Shown in pieces: positions 20,307 through 32,621 of a stretch of 64,000 nucleotides of DNA. Numbering within the stretch: the first letter of the stretch is position 1; each line of letters begins with the position of its first letter. Where the stretch lies: the NCBI RefSeq assembly GCF_002760435.1, contig NZ_AUUU01000023.1, positions 1-64,000 of the forward strand, written 5' to 3'. The translations under genes and the position numbers were made by a program. This DNA comes from Clostridium sp. LS (GTDB lineage Bacteria; Bacillota; Clostridia; Clostridiales; Clostridiaceae). The notes beneath the pieces were generated by a model. It searched no databases, was not told where the DNA came from, and saw only the letters and a program-made list of their open reading frames with translations.

Positions 20307-21656
20307 TTAAAGTCTCTTTTCTAGTTCTGCCTTGATATCTTCATATCCTGGCTTTCCTAATAAAGCAAACATGTTTTTCTTGTATGCTTCAACACCTGGT
20401 TGATCAAATGGATTTATACCTAATAGGTGGCCACTGATTCCACAAGCTTTTTCGAAGAAGTAAACCATATATCCAAAGTAATATGCTGAAATTTCAGGTA
20501 CATTTAATACCATGTTTGGTACTCCACCATCATTATGAGCTAGTAAAGTTCCTTGGAATGCCTTCTTATTAACGAAATCCATAGTCTTTCCAGCCAAGAA
20601 ATTTAATCCATCTAAATCACTATCAGCTTCTTCTATGTTGATTTCATATTTTGCTTTTTCAACATTTATAACCGTTTCAAAAAGTATTCTTCTTCCATCT
20701 TGGATATATTGTCCCATTGAGTGAAGGTCAGTTGAAAAATCTACTGCAGCAGGAAATAACCCTTTTTGATCTTTCCCTTCAGATTCTCCATATAATTGCT
20801 TCCACCATTCATTAAAGTAATGAAGAGATGGTTCATAGTTTACCAATACTTCAATTGATTTTCCTTTATTGTATAATGCATTTCTAACTGCAGCATATTT
20901 ATAAGCATCATTTTCCTTAAGAGATGGATTTGAATAAACTTCTCTTGCATCTGCAGCACCTTTCATCATTTCATCTATATCTATTCCAGCAGCAGCTATT
21001 GGTAATAATCCAACTGCTGTTAATACTGAAAATCTTCCTCCAACATCATCTGGAACTACAAAGCTCTCATATCCTTCAGCATCAGCTAACGTTTTTAATG
21101 CTCCCCTAGCTTTATCAGTTGTAGCATATATTCTCTTTCTAGCTTCTTCTACTCCATATTTGTTTTCTAAATATGTTCTTAAAACTCTAAATGCAATTGC
21201 AGGTTCTGTAGTAGTTCCTGATTTTGAAATTACATTTATACTTATATCTTTTCCTTCAACTGCTTGTAAAAGTTCTGCCATGTATGATGAACTAATATTG
21301 TTTCCTACATAAAAAATCTTAGGTGCTTTTCTTTTATCACTATCTAATGCATTGTGAAAATTACTTGTTAGCATTTCAATAGCAGCTCTAGCTCCTAGAT
21401 ATGATCCACCTATTCCAATTACTATTAAAGCATCTGAATCTGATTGAATTTTCTCAGCTGCTTTTTTTATTCTAGCAAATTCATCTTTATCATAATTTAC
21501 TGGAAGATCAATCCACCCTAAAAAGTCATTTCCTGCTCCTGTTTTATTGTGTAACTTATCATGAGCACTTTTAACCATTTCTTCCATATAATCAACTTCA
21601 GTTAGGTTTAAATAAGGTGCAACTTTTGATAAATCTAACGATATACTTTTACTCAT
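20307..21656 (-). CDS. pgi: Glucose-6-phosphate isomerase
   Basis: A 449-residue glycolytic enzyme interconverting glucose 6-phosphate and fructose 6-phosphate. Signature segments seen: [29 protein letters not shown] (sugar-phosphate SIS site), [16 protein letters not shown] (PGI signature 1) and [18 protein letters not shown] (signature 2 region). Length is typical of the short Firmicutes form. Followed six bases later by the DUF188 gene. Confidence 0.97.
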   Translation of the reverse strand: MSKSISLDLSKVAPYLNLTEVDYMEEMVKSAHDKLHNKTGAGNDFLGWIDLPVNYDKDEFARIKKAAEKIQSDSDALIVIGIGGSYLGARAAIEMLTSNFHNALDSDKRKAPKIFYVGNNISSSYMAELLQAVEGKDISINVISKSGTTTEPAIAFRVLRTYLENKYGVEEARKRIYATTDKARGALKTLADAEGYESFVVPDDVGGRFSVLTAVGLLPIAAAGIDIDEMMKGAADAREVYSNPSLKENDAYKYAAVRNALYNKGKSIEVLVNYEPSLHYFNEWWKQLYGESEGKDQKGLFPAAVDFSTDLHSMGQYIQDGRRILFETVINVEKAKYEINIEEADSDLDGLNFLAGKTMDFVNKKAFQGTLLAHNDGGVPNMVLNVPEISAYYFGYMVYFFEKACGISGHLLGINPFDQPGVEAYKKNMFALLGKPGYEDIKAELEKRL

Positions 21657-21902
21657 TTTCTTATCCTACCTCCATACATAAATCTTAATTATAAATCTAT
21701 CTTATTATATCACAAAATATCCAAATCATATCTTTACTTTTAGTTTTTTCACAAAAATATAACTTTTAACTATATTATTTAGATTATTTTCTAAACTTCC
21801 TCCTAAGCTTATTCTTCTATTATTATAAATTAATATACATACTTACTTTACAAGCTTATTTAAAATTGTAAATTGATTTATTATATATGCTAAATATCTG
21901 AG

Positions 21903-21939
21903 AAAAAAGAGGAATACAAAGCGTATCCCTCTTTTTTTA
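21903..21939. terminator. Terminator after the cysteine-rich small protein gene
   Basis: AAAAAAGAGGGATACG-type stem (GAGGAATAC / GTATCCCTC with one bulge) flanked by A-run and T-run, 28 bases after the stop at 21967. Could work in both directions. The 310 bases between pgi and this gene hold nothing else recognisable. Confidence 0.75.
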
Positions 21940-21966
21940 CTATATTATTTTATATAAAACTTGCTT

Positions 21967-22311
21967 TTAACAGCAAGTAGACTTGCAACGACAAACTTTA
22001 TTTTTCTTTATATATTCTAAAACTTCTTGTTTAGCCTTCTCATATCCATCTTTAAAACCTTCTTCATATCCCTCAACTTGTCCTTTTTCACGCCCATCAT
22101 TGAATCCATCACAATATCCATCTCTATAACCTTTATTATAAGCATCTTCCGCAACTTTAGCACAAGGATCAGGGCATTTACGATGGCATTTTGGAGCGCA
22201 TGGAGGAGGTGGGCAATGACGAGGTGGACATTTTCTTCTGTTCATGTTACAGCTACATGGTTCTTCTTTATTATATTCTCTACATTCTCGGCTATTAATT
22301 TCGTTTTCCAT
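21967..22311 (-). CDS. Cysteine- and proline-rich small protein with GYxDGY repeats
   Basis: A 114-residue protein that I do not recognise. Residues 9-50 are Cys/Pro-rich with repeated CPPxxC spacing (PPRHCPPPPCAPKC), followed by four or five short repeats of the form GYRDGYCDG, GFNDGREKG, GYEEGFKDG, GYEKAK at about 58-90, then a short basic helix and a C-terminal cluster CRCKSTCC. In total about 16 cysteines. No signal peptide. The composition suggests a spore-coat-like cross-linked structural protein or metal binder; this is inference. Single-gene transcript with its own terminator. Confidence 0.75.
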   Translation of the reverse strand: MENEINSRECREYNKEEPCSCNMNRRKCPPRHCPPPPCAPKCHRKCPDPCAKVAEDAYNKGYRDGYCDGFNDGREKGQVEGYEEGFKDGYEKAKQEVLEYIKKNKVCRCKSTCC

Positions 22312-22507
22312 TTTCTTCTCTCCTTTGTAATTTACTACAATATCGTTTGTGGCAATAATCTTTTTTGAAATATTTAAAAATATTATAATTGGCTAATATT
22401 ATTTTATGCTGAATCATTATATTTGTTATTAATTATGTAAAAATATCTATTTTATTTACTCTATAACAACTATTAAGTAAAATAAATATGTATAGCTATT
22501 AAAATAT

Positions 22508-22554
22508 AAAAAAGCAGCTTAGATATTATCTTTTAAGATAATATCTAAGCTGCT
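22508..22554 (-). terminator. Strong terminator after guaA
   Basis: A 19-base near-perfect stem, AGCAGCTTAGATATTATCTT and its complement, followed by a T run on the minus strand, about 50 bases past the guaA stop. Confidence 0.9.
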
Positions 22555-22602
22555 ATGTTCTTTATTAACTTAGCTAAATACACTATTTAACAAACTTCAT
22601 AT

Positions 22603-24144
22603 CTATTCAAATTCTATAGTAGCTGGTGGTTTTCCTGTGCAATCATACATTACACGATTTACACCTTTTACTTCATTTACAATTCTAGTTGTTACTTTTC
22701 CAAGCACTTCCCATGGAAGCTCTGCTGATTCTGCAGTCATGAAATCACTTGTAGTTACAGCTCGAAGGGCAATTGCATAATCATATGTTCTTTCATCACC
22801 CATAACACCTACCGAACGCATATTAGTAAGAGCTGCAAAGTACTGGCCAATTTCTTTATCAATACCTGCTTTTGCAATTTCTTCACGATAAATTGCATCT
22901 GCTTCTTGAACTATTTTAACTTTTTCAGCTGTTACTTCTCCAATGATACGTATTCCAAGTCCTGGACCTGGAAAAGGTTGCCTAAATACTAATTTTTCAG
23001 GTATACCAAGTTCAAGTCCTGCCTTACGTACTTCATCTTTAAATAATAATCTAAGAGGCTCTATTATCTCTTTAAAATCAACATAATCAGGAAGGCCTCC
23101 AACATTATGATGTGATTTTATAACTGCTGATTTTCCAAGACCACTTTCAATTATATCTGGATAAATAGTTCCTTGTACAAGATAATCAACGGTTCCTATT
23201 TTTTTAGCTTCCTCTTCAAATACTCTGATGAACTCTTCACCAATTATTTTTCTCTTTTGCTCCGGTTCTTCTACTCCAGCTAACTTTTCATAAAATCTTT
23301 CTTGTGCATTTACACGAATGAAATTCAAATCATATTGACCATTAGGTCCAAATACTTCTTCAACTTCATCGCCTTCATTTTTACGAAGTAATCCGTGGTC
23401 AACAAATACACATGTTAATTGTTTTCCAACAGCCCTTGAAAGTAATACTGCTGCTACAGATGAATCAACTCCTCCTGATAATGCACATAATACTTTGCCA
23501 TTTCCAACCTTTTCACGAATTTCTTCAATTGTCTTTTCAACAAATGAATCCATTTTCCAATCTCCAGAACATCCACAAATATCATATACAAAATTCGAAA
23601 ACATCTTTGTTCCTTCTTGTGTATGCATTACTTCTGGGTGAAATTGAACTGCATATAGATTTTTTTCTTCACATTCCATACCTGCAACTGGACATACTGG
23701 AGTATTTGCTACTATTTTAAAACCTTCTGGTGCTTTTTCTATATAATCTGTATGACTCATCCAGCAGATTGTAGATGGTGATACACCTTTAAAAATTTTT
23801 GATTCTACGTTAACATCAACTTTTGTCTTCCCATATTCACTTACAGGCGCTGTTGCAACTTTTCCTCCAAGAATATGTGACATTAATTGTGAACCATAGC
23901 ATATTCCAAGTATGGGAATTCCAGCTTCTAATAATTCTTTATCACATAAAGCAGAACCTTCACCATATACACTATTAGGCCCACCTGTAAATATTATTCC
24001 CTTTGGATTCATTTCTTTTATTTTATCAACGCTTAAAGTATGTGGATGAACTTCACAATATACATTGCATTCTCTAACTCTTCTAGAAATCAATTGATTA
24101 TATTGTCCGCCGAAATCAATAACTAAAATTAATTCTTTATTCAT
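22603..24144 (-). CDS. guaA: GMP synthase (glutamine-hydrolysing)
   Basis: A 513-residue enzyme making GMP from XMP, ATP and glutamine. N-terminal class I glutaminase with catalytic Cys in GICYGSQ and His in QFHPEV; ATP pyrophosphatase domain with the P-loop SGGVDSSV; C-terminal dimerisation domain ending [12 protein letters not shown], the canonical terminus. It lies about 195 bases downstream of guaB and is probably partly served by the same purine-controlled transcript. Confidence 0.98.
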   Translation of the reverse strand: MNKELILVIDFGGQYNQLISRRVRECNVYCEVHPHTLSVDKIKEMNPKGIIFTGGPNSVYGEGSALCDKELLEAGIPILGICYGSQLMSHILGGKVATAPVSEYGKTKVDVNVESKIFKGVSPSTICWMSHTDYIEKAPEGFKIVANTPVCPVAGMECEEKNLYAVQFHPEVMHTQEGTKMFSNFVYDICGCSGDWKMDSFVEKTIEEIREKVGNGKVLCALSGGVDSSVAAVLLSRAVGKQLTCVFVDHGLLRKNEGDEVEEVFGPNGQYDLNFIRVNAQERFYEKLAGVEEPEQKRKIIGEEFIRVFEEEAKKIGTVDYLVQGTIYPDIIESGLGKSAVIKSHHNVGGLPDYVDFKEIIEPLRLLFKDEVRKAGLELGIPEKLVFRQPFPGPGLGIRIIGEVTAEKVKIVQEADAIYREEIAKAGIDKEIGQYFAALTNMRSVGVMGDERTYDYAIALRAVTTSDFMTAESAELPWEVLGKVTTRIVNEVKGVNRVMYDCTGKPPATIEFE

Positions 24145-24291
24145 GGTTTCCTCCTAAACTGTTCTTATAGTTTCTATTATCAACTAAATAAATCTTTTTA
24201 TCAATAAATTATGACAATTTTCACCGAAAAATTTATAAATATTAATATTGAAAGCCCCTAATAATTATTACTTAAATAAATTAAGTAATGC

Positions 24292-24331
24292 ACAGTTCAC
24301 ATAAGTGGTAATTTTTATGATAGTGAACTGT
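24292..24331 (-). terminator. Inverted repeat between guaB and guaA
   Basis: Nine-base arms ACAGTTCAC and GTGAACTGT lie eight bases past the guaB stop. There is no T run after it, so it is more likely an mRNA 3' structure or partial terminator that tunes guaA expression. Confidence 0.4.
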
Positions 24332-24338
24332 CATTTTA

Positions 24339-25823
<1,485 letters not shown>

Positions 25824-25872
25824 TTAATTCATTTTCTATGATAAATGATTTATTTCCTGCATTATTTATATA

Positions 25873-25912
25873 TAAAAAAAGCACATTAACTCCAAAAGTG
25901 ATGTTAATATGC
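25873..25912 (-). terminator. Riboswitch-controlled terminator before guaB
   Basis: On the minus strand GCATATTAAC pairs with GTTAATGTGC and is followed by seven Ts, located between the purine aptamer and the guaB ribosome site. This is the expression platform for termination when ligand is bound. Confidence 0.8.
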
Positions 25913-25944
25913 TAGTAATAGTTTCAATTTAGCGTATAACAAAA

Positions 25945-26012
25945 TCACTTATAGTCGGAATTTTACGGTTTCCGGTAGATACTCCCTGCCATATCCAGGG
26001 TATATACAAGTT
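25945..26012 (-). ncRNA. Purine (guanine) riboswitch upstream of guaB
   Basis: The minus strand matches the purine aptamer: P1 strand ACTTGTATATA, then GATATGG with the P2 loop, GTATCTACC at the J2/3 core, ACCGTAAA for the P3 loop and CCGACTATAAGT closing P1. The discriminating base in the J3/1 segment (TTCCGACTATA) is C, which pairs with guanine rather than adenine. The target, guaB, agrees with guanine sensing. A terminator follows before the gene. Confidence 0.93.
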
Positions 26013-26042
26013 TTTAAATGTGCTATATTTTGAATTAAAACT

Positions 26043-26071
26043 ATTATAATGTATGTATAATCTAAAGTCAA
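26043..26071 (-). promoter_or_regulatory. Promoter of the riboswitch-guaB transcript
   Basis: TTGACT (26066-26071) and TATAAT (26043-26048) are separated by exactly 17 bases on the minus strand, with transcription expected to begin some 25 bases before the aptamer. Confidence 0.8.
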
Positions 26072-26155
26072 TAAATTTGAAATAAAAATTGCATATTTAA
26101 ATAATAATGTAATTTAATTTTAATTACTGACAAGTTTTTGTTTAAAAATCAACTT

Positions 26156-26668
26156 TTATTTATTATCATTGCTATCTTTGTTATCTTTGTTATCTTTATC
26201 AGTAGATTTAGAAATTGTAGAAGGATTTAATACATCTGTATCATCAGCCAAATCAAATTCGGCTCCGTTTAATATATCATAACAATTCTTTATACTTGTA
26301 GAGTCAACATTTAAGTTGTTTAAATCGACACCCTCCAAATATTTACTTACACCTTTATTAGTAATAATACTACCTACTGCCACACTATCACTTAGTGCCG
26401 GATCATGTCTTAAATTATATGATTCAACAGCCATTACAACTTTCCTACACTGGTCCACAACCTTCACTTTTTTAGCTTCTTTAATATATCCAGTTACTTT
26501 AGGAAGTATTATAACTGCTAAAATTCCTATAATAGCTATTACTGCTATAACCTCAATTAACGTAAATCCCTCCTTCTTTTTATTACCTAGATGCTTATGT
26601 CTACAAGTTTTCCTAGTTAAAACTTCAACGGATTTGCAATTTTTAATTTCATTTTTTATATAATTCAT
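26156..26668 (-). CDS. Type IV prepilin-like protein (pseudopilin)
   Basis: A 170-residue prepilin: the cleavage/methylation motif GFTLIEVIAV begins at residue 34 and is followed by a 20-residue hydrophobic helix, then a soluble domain with two cysteines likely to form a disulfide (DQCRK and KNCYD) and an Asp/Lys/Asn low-complexity tail (DKDNKDNKDSNDNK). The 33-residue basic leader is long for a type IVa pilin. No pilus assembly ATPase, prepilin peptidase or other pilin lies nearby, so the partner machinery must be elsewhere. Start codon has a GAAGGT site upstream. Confidence 0.82.
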   Translation of the reverse strand: MNYIKNEIKNCKSVEVLTRKTCRHKHLGNKKKEGFTLIEVIAVIAIIGILAVIILPKVTGYIKEAKKVKVVDQCRKVVMAVESYNLRHDPALSDSVAVGSIITNKGVSKYLEGVDLNNLNVDSTSIKNCYDILNGAEFDLADDTDVLNPSTISKSTDKDNKDNKDSNDNK

Positions 26669-26796
26669 TTTTTACCTTCTTTCTTTCTAAATTATTTTAT
26701 ATTTTAATTATGCCTAGTTTGTATTTTTTTATACAAAATATGGTTAATTATGAATATTAAGTCATAAAAACTATCTTCAGAACCGAAAAACAGGTA

Positions 26797-26835
26797 AAAA
26801 AAAGGCAAGCATTTATAATAAATGCTTGCCTTTAT
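26797..26835 (-). terminator. Terminator after groEL
   Basis: A perfect stem AAAGGCAAGCATTTA / TAAATGCTTGCCTTT followed by Ts on the minus strand, 44 bases past the groEL stop. Confidence 0.92.
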
Positions 26836-26878
26836 AATCAACCTAATAATTAATATTCTTTTATTATTTACTTGTTTT

Positions 26879-28504
<1,626 letters not shown>

Positions 28505-28591
28505 TTATATAACACGCTCCTTTTTATATGTTATTTATTTTCTTATTAACTTACATTTTTATTTAATTATTCATTACACAAGTTATACTTA

Positions 28592-28876
28592 CTATTCAAC
28601 TATTGCTAGTATGTCATCTTGTTTTAGGATAGTATATTCTTCTCCATCTACCTTAACTTCTGTGCCAGCATATTTAGAGTATAAAACCTTATCTCCAACT
28701 TTTACTTCCATTGCTACTCTATTTCCGTCTACAACTGCCCCAGGACCTACTGCAACCACTTCTGCTTCTTGTGGTCTTTCCTTTGCAGTACCAGTTAAGA
28801 CTATTCCACTTTTAGTCTTTTCTTCTGCCTCTAATTTTTTAATTACTACTCTTTCACCAAGTGGTTTAATGTTCAT
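28592..28876 (-). CDS. groES: 10 kDa co-chaperonin GroES
   Basis: A 94-residue co-chaperonin. It begins with the family pattern IKPLGERVV, has the mobile loop with [10 protein letters not shown], and ends DDILAIVE. First gene of the groESL operon. Confidence 0.98.
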   Translation of the reverse strand: MNIKPLGERVVIKKLEAEEKTKSGIVLTGTAKERPQEAEVVAVGPGAVVDGNRVAMEVKVGDKVLYSKYAGTEVKVDGEEYTILKQDDILAIVE

Positions 28877-28929
28877 GAAAAACCCTCCTTAAAATATATA
28901 TATAATTTATTGTTCTATTTAAATTTCTG

Positions 28930-28956
28930 TTAGCACTCATCATTGTCGAGTGCTAA
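28930..28956. promoter_or_regulatory. CIRCE element (HrcA operator)
   Basis: TTAGCACTC, nine bases, GAGTGCTAA: an exact match to the consensus, placed between the promoter and groES. It makes groESL heat-inducible through HrcA. Confidence 0.97.
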
Positions 28957-28963
28957 CATAATT

Positions 28964-28992
28964 ATAATATCCTTTATAACCATATAATTCAA
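28964..28992 (-). promoter_or_regulatory. groESL promoter
   Basis: TTGAAT (28987-28992) and TATTAT (28964-28969) with a 17-base spacer on the minus strand, ending eight bases before the CIRCE element. Confidence 0.7.
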
Positions 28993-29198
28993 ACATTACT
29001 TCTAATATTATATCCCTTTTTTCAGCGAATATTACTCTCTAGATTAAAATATATCTCATTTCCTTAATTTTTCTCCATTTTATTTATTATTATAAATTCA
29101 TTCGTATTTTCGAAAAATAAACCTCATAAAAATAATTGCTAGTAAAAAGCACTAGCAATACTATACTCCTAATAAAGTACGAATTATAAATAACCAAT

Positions 29199-29243
29199 AA
29201 AAAACTCTAATCAGCAGTTTATGCTAACTAGAGCTTTTTTATT
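29199..29243 (-). terminator. Terminator after the hydrogenase gene
   Basis: On the minus strand CTCTAGTTAGCA pairs imperfectly with CTGCTGATTAGAG and is followed by Ts, just past the hydrogenase stop. A second small repeat (TTGCTAGT / ACTAGCAA) lies at 29138-29160. Confidence 0.7.
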
Positions 29244-29251
29244 CTTAAAAA

Positions 29252-30739
29252 TTATCTTTCTAAATTTATATCATGATATTCTTGCAATGCATTATTAGAT
29301 AGAACACTTTTTATTGTTGTTTGTTGGTTTAATTTTGTAAATGGCGCTTTAGCTTTTACTACTGATACAATTTTAGCAGCTCCATTTATACAACCACCTT
29401 CACACATCATACCTTCAATAAAGTTTCCTTGCAACTTTCCTGCCTTAGCCATTGTCATAGTTTTTTTGATTTCTGCTCCGCCAGAGACTTGAACAGGCTT
29501 AAATTCTACATTAACGCCTTTTTCTTGTACATAATTTTGTATTGCAGCAGTCAATCCTCCACCAACAGCAAAGTTTCTACCAAAAATTGATGCTTCATCA
29601 ACTATTATATCATCACAAGATGCAGGATCAATTTCAAACGCATCAAATAAAGCTACTATCTCTTCAAAAGTTAATACATAATCAACAGCATCTTTTATTG
29701 ATTCATTTAATGCTTCATTTTTCTTAGCGGTACAAGGTCCTACAAAAACTACCTTCGCATCTTTATCCTTAGCCTTTATATATCTACCTGTAGCTACCAT
29801 AGGCGAAACAGTTCCAGAAATCCTCTCAGCTTGATCTGGCATCATTTTTTCAATGTAGCTTAAGAAACCTGGACAGCATGAATTTGTCATATAACTGTCT
29901 CCCTTTTCCATTCTTTCAACAAATTCATTACTTTCGTGTACAGTTACAGCATCTGCTCCACAGGCAGCCTCTAACATATCCTTAAAGCCTAGTGCCTTAA
30001 TTGCATTTTTAACTTGTCCATAAGTTATCTTTGGTCCAAATTCCCCTGTTATTGCTGGTGCAACTACAGCGTATATATTTTCTTCTTTCATCAATTCATA
30101 AACAACTTTAACTAATGAACTCTTATCTTCAATAGCTCCAAATGGGCATGCTGACATACAAGCGCCACAATTTACACATTTGCTTTCTGTAATTTCAGCA
30201 CTTAAATCTTCTGCATTATAGCTTAATGCTCCTGTAGGACATGATTTTTTGCAAGGTCTCATATCTTCTGCAATTGCATCATATGGACATGCTTTTTTAC
30301 ACATTCCACATTCTTTACATTTATCAGGTTCAATATATGCTCTTCCATTAACATATGTAATAGCTCCAAAATTGCATGAGCTTTGGCATTTATGTGCTAC
30401 ACAATTTCTACAAGCATCAGTAACCTGAAATTTCTTTGTTGGACATCTATCACATGCTTCTTTTATAACATATAATATTTGCTTTTCTTCTTCAACATCA
30501 ACTAAATTTTGTCCATGCTTACCATTTGGCTTATAACCAGCTGCAAGTTTTGCTCTCTCTAACACTACATTTCTTTCTTGTTCAACAGTATCTCTATATG
30601 TTGGAGTATCTCCTACAATCATATCATAAGGAATTTTCTCTAGTTCTTCCTTATTTATTTTATTCTCTTTAGCTAACACTGCAACTCTAGTAAGAACTTC
30701 ATGCTTTAACTTTAAAAGTTGATTTTCAAATTGAAACAT
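29252..30739 (-). CDS. [FeFe] hydrogenase, group B type, with N-terminal ferredoxin domains
   Basis: About 495 residues. A cysteine-rich N-terminal section (CPTKKFQVTDACRNC...C) and two 4Fe-4S ferredoxin motifs (CKECGMCKKACP, CVNCGACMSACP) lead into the H-cluster domain. The three H-cluster signatures are altered from the classical enzyme: TNSCCPGF, VGPCTAKKNE and EGMMCEGGCING, the pattern of group B [FeFe] hydrogenases. Likely role is H2 evolution or sensing linked to ferredoxin. ATG at 30739 is chosen, nine bases after GGGAGAG. A Rex-type operator lies upstream, suggesting NADH-dependent control. Single-gene transcript. Confidence 0.9.
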   Translation of the reverse strand: MFQFENQLLKLKHEVLTRVAVLAKENKINKEELEKIPYDMIVGDTPTYRDTVEQERNVVLERAKLAAGYKPNGKHGQNLVDVEEEKQILYVIKEACDRCPTKKFQVTDACRNCVAHKCQSSCNFGAITYVNGRAYIEPDKCKECGMCKKACPYDAIAEDMRPCKKSCPTGALSYNAEDLSAEITESKCVNCGACMSACPFGAIEDKSSLVKVVYELMKEENIYAVVAPAITGEFGPKITYGQVKNAIKALGFKDMLEAACGADAVTVHESNEFVERMEKGDSYMTNSCCPGFLSYIEKMMPDQAERISGTVSPMVATGRYIKAKDKDAKVVFVGPCTAKKNEALNESIKDAVDYVLTFEEIVALFDAFEIDPASCDDIIVDEASIFGRNFAVGGGLTAAIQNYVQEKGVNVEFKPVQVSGGAEIKKTMTMAKAGKLQGNFIEGMMCEGGCINGAAKIVSVVKAKAPFTKLNQQTTIKSVLSNNALQEYHDINLER

Positions 30740-30804
30740 TATACACACTCTCCCATGAATAATTTTTATCTTGTTGAATACTATGAGATAATTATAACAT
30801 ACTC

Positions 30805-30822
30805 TTGTTAAAATTATAACAA
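30805..30822. promoter_or_regulatory. Rex-type operator in the hydrogenase promoter region
   Basis: TTGTTAAAATTATAACAA differs from the Rex consensus TTGTTAA-N4-TTAACAA at a single base and lies 66-83 bases before the hydrogenase start, overlapping possible TATAAT elements. The rex gene is in this same window. Confidence 0.72.
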
Positions 30823-31056
30823 GTATTACGTAATTTAAATATTCTGAATTTTTCCTATATTCTTTTCATGTAATCTATGCTTAGTAATTATCTATTTTAG
30901 TACTTTTACAATAAATTTTATTTTCTCATTGTTACGAATTATTTGGAATAAAACTCAAAATATTCTACATCCTGTTAACATCTGAAAAGCTTTAAATGAA
31001 ATAAAATAACATTCATTATGTACTCATTTGTTGTCTTTTTGTCAATCATATAAAAT

Positions 31057-31087
31057 AAGCCTAGGAAATATCTCCTAGACTTTTTTA
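31057..31087 (-). terminator. Hairpin at the end of the glycosylase gene
   Basis: GTCTAGGAGATATTTCCTAGGC on the minus strand forms an eight-base stem followed by TTATTTTA. It overlaps the stop codon. The plus-strand reading has an even better T run, so it may act in both directions. Confidence 0.6.
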
Positions 31088-32017
31088 TTCAACACTTATT
31101 TTATTTTCTCTAGCATAATAGAATAAATACTGCTGCGCAAATCCGGCTAATTTACCAAATTTATTTCTTCCAAAAATTCTAATTTTATTTAATGATGAGT
31201 CCTCTGCCCCATAAAAATGAATCATAGCACGCTTAACCCATACATCAACCGGAAATGCTGAAGTCTTTTCCATAGAAAACAGCATTATACAATCTGCTAC
31301 TTTTGATCCAACTCCTTTAAATGATTGTAATGCACTATGACATTCATCATCACTTAAACTTCTAATATAGTTCAAATCATATTTAAGGTATGAGCTTTCC
31401 TCATCAACATTTCCATCACTCACTTCATTAATTGAAGCATTGTATACATTCTTAATTGTATCTAATATATATTTACTTCTAAATGATGCCCCTGTTTCTT
31501 GTATTTCTTCTAAACTTGCATCTTTAATTTCTTCTATACTTGGGAAAGCATAATATGTATTGCCTTTGTAATTAATTTCTTTTCCCCATTTAGTTGATAT
31601 TTTATTTACTGTCTTTTTTATTGAAGGAATATTATTTCTAGCTGAAATAATAAAGCTAATGAGCATTTCAAATGGATCTTGATTCAAAACTCTAACTCCA
31701 TACCCAAATTCAATACTCTTCTTAAGCAGAGGATCTTTTGAAAGCTCTTCCTTTATGTCCGAATAATCTCTATCTAAATCAAAATATCTAAGCCAAATAG
31801 TATAGAATTCCTCTTCAGTAGTATTATAAATTATTATATTACTGCCTTCTTCTTTTACTTCTATTAATTTTCCGAATGCAATAACAATAAAATCGTTCTC
31901 CTCTACCTCCCAGAATCTAAAAATCTGCCCACATTCAAATATATGCTTTAATTTAAAATTCTTAACTTCTTCAATTAATATGTAGTCATCATAAGATCTT
32001 ACAGCTCTATAGTCCAT
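31085..32017 (-). CDS. 8-oxoguanine DNA glycosylase (OGG1 family, clostridial type)
   Basis: A 310-residue base-excision repair enzyme. An N-terminal OGG_N-type domain (about 10-110) is followed by the helix-hairpin-helix-GPD domain containing LQSFKGVGSKVADC, where the lysine is the nucleophile, and the essential aspartate in FPVDVWV. It removes 8-oxoguanine opposite cytosine and cleaves the abasic site. The C_GCAxxG_C_C gene lies 27 bases upstream, so they are probably co-transcribed. Confidence 0.92.
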   Translation of the reverse strand: MDYRAVRSYDDYILIEEVKNFKLKHIFECGQIFRFWEVEENDFIVIAFGKLIEVKEEGSNIIIYNTTEEEFYTIWLRYFDLDRDYSDIKEELSKDPLLKKSIEFGYGVRVLNQDPFEMLISFIISARNNIPSIKKTVNKISTKWGKEINYKGNTYYAFPSIEEIKDASLEEIQETGASFRSKYILDTIKNVYNASINEVSDGNVDEESSYLKYDLNYIRSLSDDECHSALQSFKGVGSKVADCIMLFSMEKTSAFPVDVWVKRAMIHFYGAEDSSLNKIRIFGRNKFGKLAGFAQQYLFYYARENKISVE

Positions 32018-32043
32018 TTGTAATTCTCCTCTTAAAGTTAATC

Positions 32044-32448
32044 TTAATTACTTTTCGCTTCAAGTATAATACCCTCTAAAATCTCGGCACCCACTTCTAT
32101 CATTAGTGTACACCTTTTTACATTTATATATTCTTTCTTTAAATCAGCACATTTTACAAATCCGAGTTTTTCTTTAAACCGCTTAATAAACTCTCTAGTC
32201 ATTTCTCTAACATGTGGACTCTTATGACCACTTATTTCGGTAAACATAATTCCTATCACTCCAATAGCTCCTGTAATAACTCCGCAAACATCACCAGTCG
32301 CCATTCCACCACCAAAGCCTGACATAACCTTTAAGGTTTCCTTAGTTAAATTTAAGTCGTATTCTTCATTTGCTGCATACATAATGCACTCTGCACAGTT
32401 TAAATCATATTCCTCATTCCAGTATTTTTTCGCCATCTCCTTTAACAT
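32044..32448 (-). CDS. C_GCAxxG_C_C family redox protein
   Basis: A 134-residue protein with the spaced cysteine pattern of the family: NCAECIMYAA near the N terminus, SGFGGGMATGDVCGVITGA in the middle, and later cysteines in GFVKCADL and VKRCTLM. Such proteins are thought to bind a metal or cluster or act in thiol redox; function is not proven. It shares a transcript with the OGG-type glycosylase. Confidence 0.88.
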   Translation of the reverse strand: MLKEMAKKYWNEEYDLNCAECIMYAANEEYDLNLTKETLKVMSGFGGGMATGDVCGVITGAIGVIGIMFTEISGHKSPHVREMTREFIKRFKEKLGFVKCADLKKEYINVKRCTLMIEVGAEILEGIILEAKSN

Positions 32449-32570
32449 TGTATCTCCCCTTTATCAAAAATAATTATCTATTAATATATTGTATCATTTA
32501 ATTTATCAATATGGAATATTTAGTTAATTAAAAAATATTTTCTGTATTAATATTATGACTTGTAAAATAG

Positions 32571-32598
32571 AAGGTCCCAGAATGGCTTCTGGAACCTA
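32571..32598 (-). terminator. Terminator after the alcohol dehydrogenase
   Basis: AGGTTCCAGAAGC and its partner TCTGGGACCT pair on the minus strand, followed by TCTATTTTAC, 24 bases past the stop codon. Confidence 0.65.
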
Positions 32599-32621
32599 TG
32601 TCTAAACTATTATGATGAGCA

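Noticed and set aside
24292-24331. Second riboswitch before guaA
   Set aside because: The inverted repeat is a simple hairpin without purine aptamer motifs.
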